From Bacteroidales bacterium (GTDB taxonomy: Bacteria; Bacteroidota; Bacteroidia; Bacteroidales; WCHB1-69), in the NCBI GenBank assembly GCA_031272415.1, contig JAISTU010000147.1:1-6748 (forward strand): 6,748 bases of DNA. The letters are read 5' to 3'. How positions within the stretch are numbered: the stretch's first letter is position 1; every line of letters starts with the position of its first letter. Under the pieces are notes generated by a model that saw only the letters and a list, made by a program, of their open reading frames with translations, was not told the origin of the DNA and ran no database searches. A program made the translations under genes and the position numbers. This document shows, one piece after another, positions 4,910 through 6,748 of this stretch.

Positions 4910-6628
4910 TTAGCCCTTCATTGTAATCAAAAACTCGTCATTAGAGAGAGTATTTGCCATTCTTGCTCGCAAAAATTCCATTGCCTCAACGGGTGTCATA
5001 TCGGCTAAATGATTGCGTAAAATCCATATTTTTTGCAGAGTTTGCGCATCTTGCAACAAATCATCTCTACGGGTCGAAGAAGCGACTATATCAACAGCAG
5101 GGAAAATACGTTTGTTAGACAATTTACGGTCTAATTGCAATTCCATATTGCCGGTGCCTTTAAATTCTTCAAAAATTACTTCGTCCATTTTAGAGCCTGT
5201 TTCGGTCAAAGCAGTAGAAATAATGGTCAAAGAGCCTCCATTTTCAATTTTTCGTGCCGCACCAAAGAAACGTTTTGGCTTTTGTAACGCATTTGCTTCC
5301 ACACCGCCCGAAAGCACTTTGCCTGACGCAGGAGCGACGGTATTGTATGCCCTTGCCAATCGCGTAATTGAGTCCAACAAAATACAGACATCATGTCCGC
5401 ATTCGACCAATCTCTTGGCTTTTTCCAACACAATGCTTGCAATGCGTACATGGCGGTCGGCAGGCTCATCGAATGTAGAAGAAACCACTTCTGCCCTTAC
5501 ACTGCGCTGCATATCCGTAACTTCCTCAGGACGCTCATCTATTAACAAAATGATAAGATATATTTCTGGATGATTTTCTGCAATTGCATTGGCTATATCT
5601 TTGAGTAACACTGTTTTACCTGTTTTAGGTTGAGCAACAATTAAGCCTCTTTGACCTTTGCCGATAGGTGAAAAAAGGTCTATAATTCGCGTTGAAAAAC
5701 AAGCATTGATGTCTTTTCTGACAAGGTTGATTTTCTCATCGGGGAAAAGTGGCGTCAGATAGTCAAAAGGTATTCTATCCCTTACGTCGTTGGGCATTTT
5801 GTTGTTAATTTTATCCACTCTCAAAAGAGGAAAAAATCTTTCTCCTTCAATTGGCGGACGAATGGTACCTTCTATTACGTCTCCTGTTTTGAGCCCAAAA
5901 AGTTTGATTTGCGATTGAGAAACATAAATATCATCCGGCGACGGCATGTAATTATAGTCAGCCGAACGCAAAAAACCATAACCATCTTGCATGATTTCCA
6001 ATACTCCCTCTGCCACAATATGCCCAAAAAATTCAGCCTTTTTAGGAACATGACCTAATGGCAATGCTTGTCCATTGGGCTGTATTTCAGGCTGATTTTG
6101 TGCTTGCGATTGCGGTTGAACAGGCTGATTTTGAACAGGCTGTACTATTTCTTGCTCCTGTTGTTGTAGAATGGGGAGTTCAGGCTCTTCGTCCATAATG
6201 GATTGTTTTTCAATAGATTCTGATTTTTCTTGCTCTATTCGGGCTGCAATTTTTTCTCTTACATCCTTTATATAGGCATTGATTTCGTTCTCCATTTTGT
6301 CATCCGAGACTGAATTATTTCTTTGCTCGTCCATAGAGAGCGGCAAAGTAGCCTGCGAATGATCCTTTTTCTTTCTACCTCTTGTTGATTTTACAGGTTG
6401 TTCTACATTTGCTGCCATTGTTGGCGTTTGAACAAGTGTTGCTGATTGTGCTACTTTCGTTGCGACAAGATTTTGTGTATTTTGCCATTCCGTAAGTAGA
6501 TAAATCAATGCTTGTTTATCCAAATTTTCATAACCGTTTAATTTACGGCTTTTTGCGAGTGCGCGTAATTCTTGTGTTGTTTTTGACGCTATTTTTGTCA
6601 AATCAAGTTTTTGAATTTTATTTGCCAT
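4910..6628 (-). CDS. rho: Transcription termination factor Rho with Gln-rich insertion
   Basis: Hexameric ATP-dependent RNA translocase that ends transcription. The 572 residues exceed the roughly 420 of E. coli Rho because of an insertion. Residues about 8-48 are the helical Rho N-domain (ELRALAKSRKLNGYENLDKQ). About 52-195 is a low-complexity linker: a basic patch (RGRKKK, 83-88), an acidic/helical stretch (about 108-150), then a Gln/Pro-rich run (155-187). The cold-shock-like RNA-binding domain follows, with DGYGFLR at 215-221, DDIYVS at 232-237 and RPPIEGERFFPLL at 257-269. The motor has Walker A AQPKTGKT at 332-339, catalytic Glu365 in LLIDERPEE, Walker B VCILLDS at 414-420, the Q-loop around 439-460 (SGGVEANAL, FFGAARK) and the R-loop GTGNMELQLDRK at 491-502. 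All catalytic parts are intact. The ATG start gives a complete N-domain and lies about 75 nt from the predicted transcript start. It is the first gene of the leftward cluster. Confidence 0.99.
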   Translation of the reverse strand: MANKIQKLDLTKIASKTTQELRALAKSRKLNGYENLDKQALIYLLTEWQNTQNLVATKVAQSATLVQTPTMAANVEQPVKSTRGRKKKDHSQATLPLSMDEQRNNSVSDDKMENEINAYIKDVREKIAARIEQEKSESIEKQSIMDEEPELPILQQQEQEIVQPVQNQPVQPQSQAQNQPEIQPNGQALPLGHVPKKAEFFGHIVAEGVLEIMQDGYGFLRSADYNYMPSPDDIYVSQSQIKLFGLKTGDVIEGTIRPPIEGERFFPLLRVDKINNKMPNDVRDRIPFDYLTPLFPDEKINLVRKDINACFSTRIIDLFSPIGKGQRGLIVAQPKTGKTVLLKDIANAIAENHPEIYLIILLIDERPEEVTDMQRSVRAEVVSSTFDEPADRHVRIASIVLEKAKRLVECGHDVCILLDSITRLARAYNTVAPASGKVLSGGVEANALQKPKRFFGAARKIENGGSLTIISTALTETGSKMDEVIFEEFKGTGNMELQLDRKLSNKRIFPAVDIVASSTRRDDLLQDAQTLQKIWILRNHLADMTPVEAMEFLRARMANTLSNDEFLITMKG

Positions 6629-6661
6629 TACTGCTATATTTTAAAATGATTATTGAAAACA

Positions 6662-6703
6662 AATACTGTTTTCTGTATTAAGACACTCTCAACGATTGTT
6701 GAG
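6662..6703 (-). promoter_or_regulatory. Two small hairpins in the rho leader
   Basis: CTCAAC and GTTGAG at 6688-6693 and 6698-6703 make a 6-bp stem with a 4-base loop, placed almost at the predicted 5' end of the transcript. AATAC and GTATT at 6662-6666 and 6675-6679 make a 5-bp stem with an 8-base loop. Neither is followed by a U-tract that would make it an attenuator. The first could protect the 5' end or be an operator, since it is a symmetrical DNA site just after the promoter. Rho genes in other bacteria are autoregulated in the leader; whether that holds here is unknown. Confidence 0.4.
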
Positions 6704-6710
6704 GCATTTA

Positions 6711-6718
6711 CAAAGATA
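6711..6718 (-). promoter_or_regulatory. Bacteroidota-type promoter of the rho-gmk-oxidoreductase cluster
   Basis: Read on the minus strand, TATCTTTG is a full match to the TAnnTTTG -7 consensus, within a 14-base core identical to that at 311-324. The -33 region has T-runs (TTTTTAGTTTC) rather than a clear TTTG, followed by an A8 tract that may favour bending. Transcription would begin near 6704-6707, giving a leader of about 75 nt. No other promoter is evident before gmk or the oxidoreductase. Confidence 0.75.
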
Positions 6719-6748
6719 CACTTTTTTTTGAGTTGAAACTAAAAAGTA

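Noticed and set aside
5013..5573. 186-codon + strand open frame opposite rho
   Set aside because: It lies wholly antisense to the conserved motor domain of Rho, and its composition (Ser/Thr/Ala-rich, no domain) is what the reverse frame of that conserved region would give.
6678..6707. Nine-codon frame ATG CCT CAA ... TAA in the rho leader
   Set aside because: Its ATG coincides with the predicted transcript start, it has no ribosome-binding sequence, and the codons overlap the hairpin; nothing distinguishes it from chance.

Overview
The window looks like chromosome of an AT-rich member of the Bacteroidota. Three things point there. Three copies of the phylum's TAnnTTTG-type -7 promoter box are present. 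There is a large exported TPR / PD40-propeller / OmpA-like protein of the kind seen in this phylum. The Rho factor carries a long Gln/Pro-rich insertion ahead of its RNA-binding domain. I cannot place it below phylum.

Layout. Positions 1-360 hold no credible gene. They are a patchwork of short repeats ending in a good promoter (core 311-324). A single + strand gene follows (361-2607), encoding a 748-residue envelope protein. Positions 2608-2831 are a convergent intergenic region with a perfect 20-bp palindrome (probable terminator) and again several short repeats. The rest of the window is one leftward cluster, read from the right edge: promoter (6711-6718), a leader of about 75 nt with two small hairpins, rho (6628-4910), gmk (4880-4314) and a FAD-dependent RetSat/CrtI-like oxidoreductase (4301-2832). 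The gaps inside the cluster are 29 and 12 bases with no hairpin, so the three genes are probably co-transcribed.

How the genes fit together. rho (transcription termination) and gmk (GMP to GDP) are housekeeping genes. The oxidoreductase is an unrelated-looking passenger whose substrate cannot be read from the sequence. The + strand gene is a separate unit; its TPR-propeller-OmpA layout resembles PorE of the type IX secretion system, but it differs in detail and the assignment is tentative.

The most unusual material is non-coding. A 143-bp nested-palindrome element lies at 45-187, part of it recurs inverted at 2659-2693, and the same three short repeat families bracket the envelope-protein gene on both sides. 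I found no CRISPR array, no transposase, no tRNA or rRNA and no defence system, and nothing that I would call a wholly new system.
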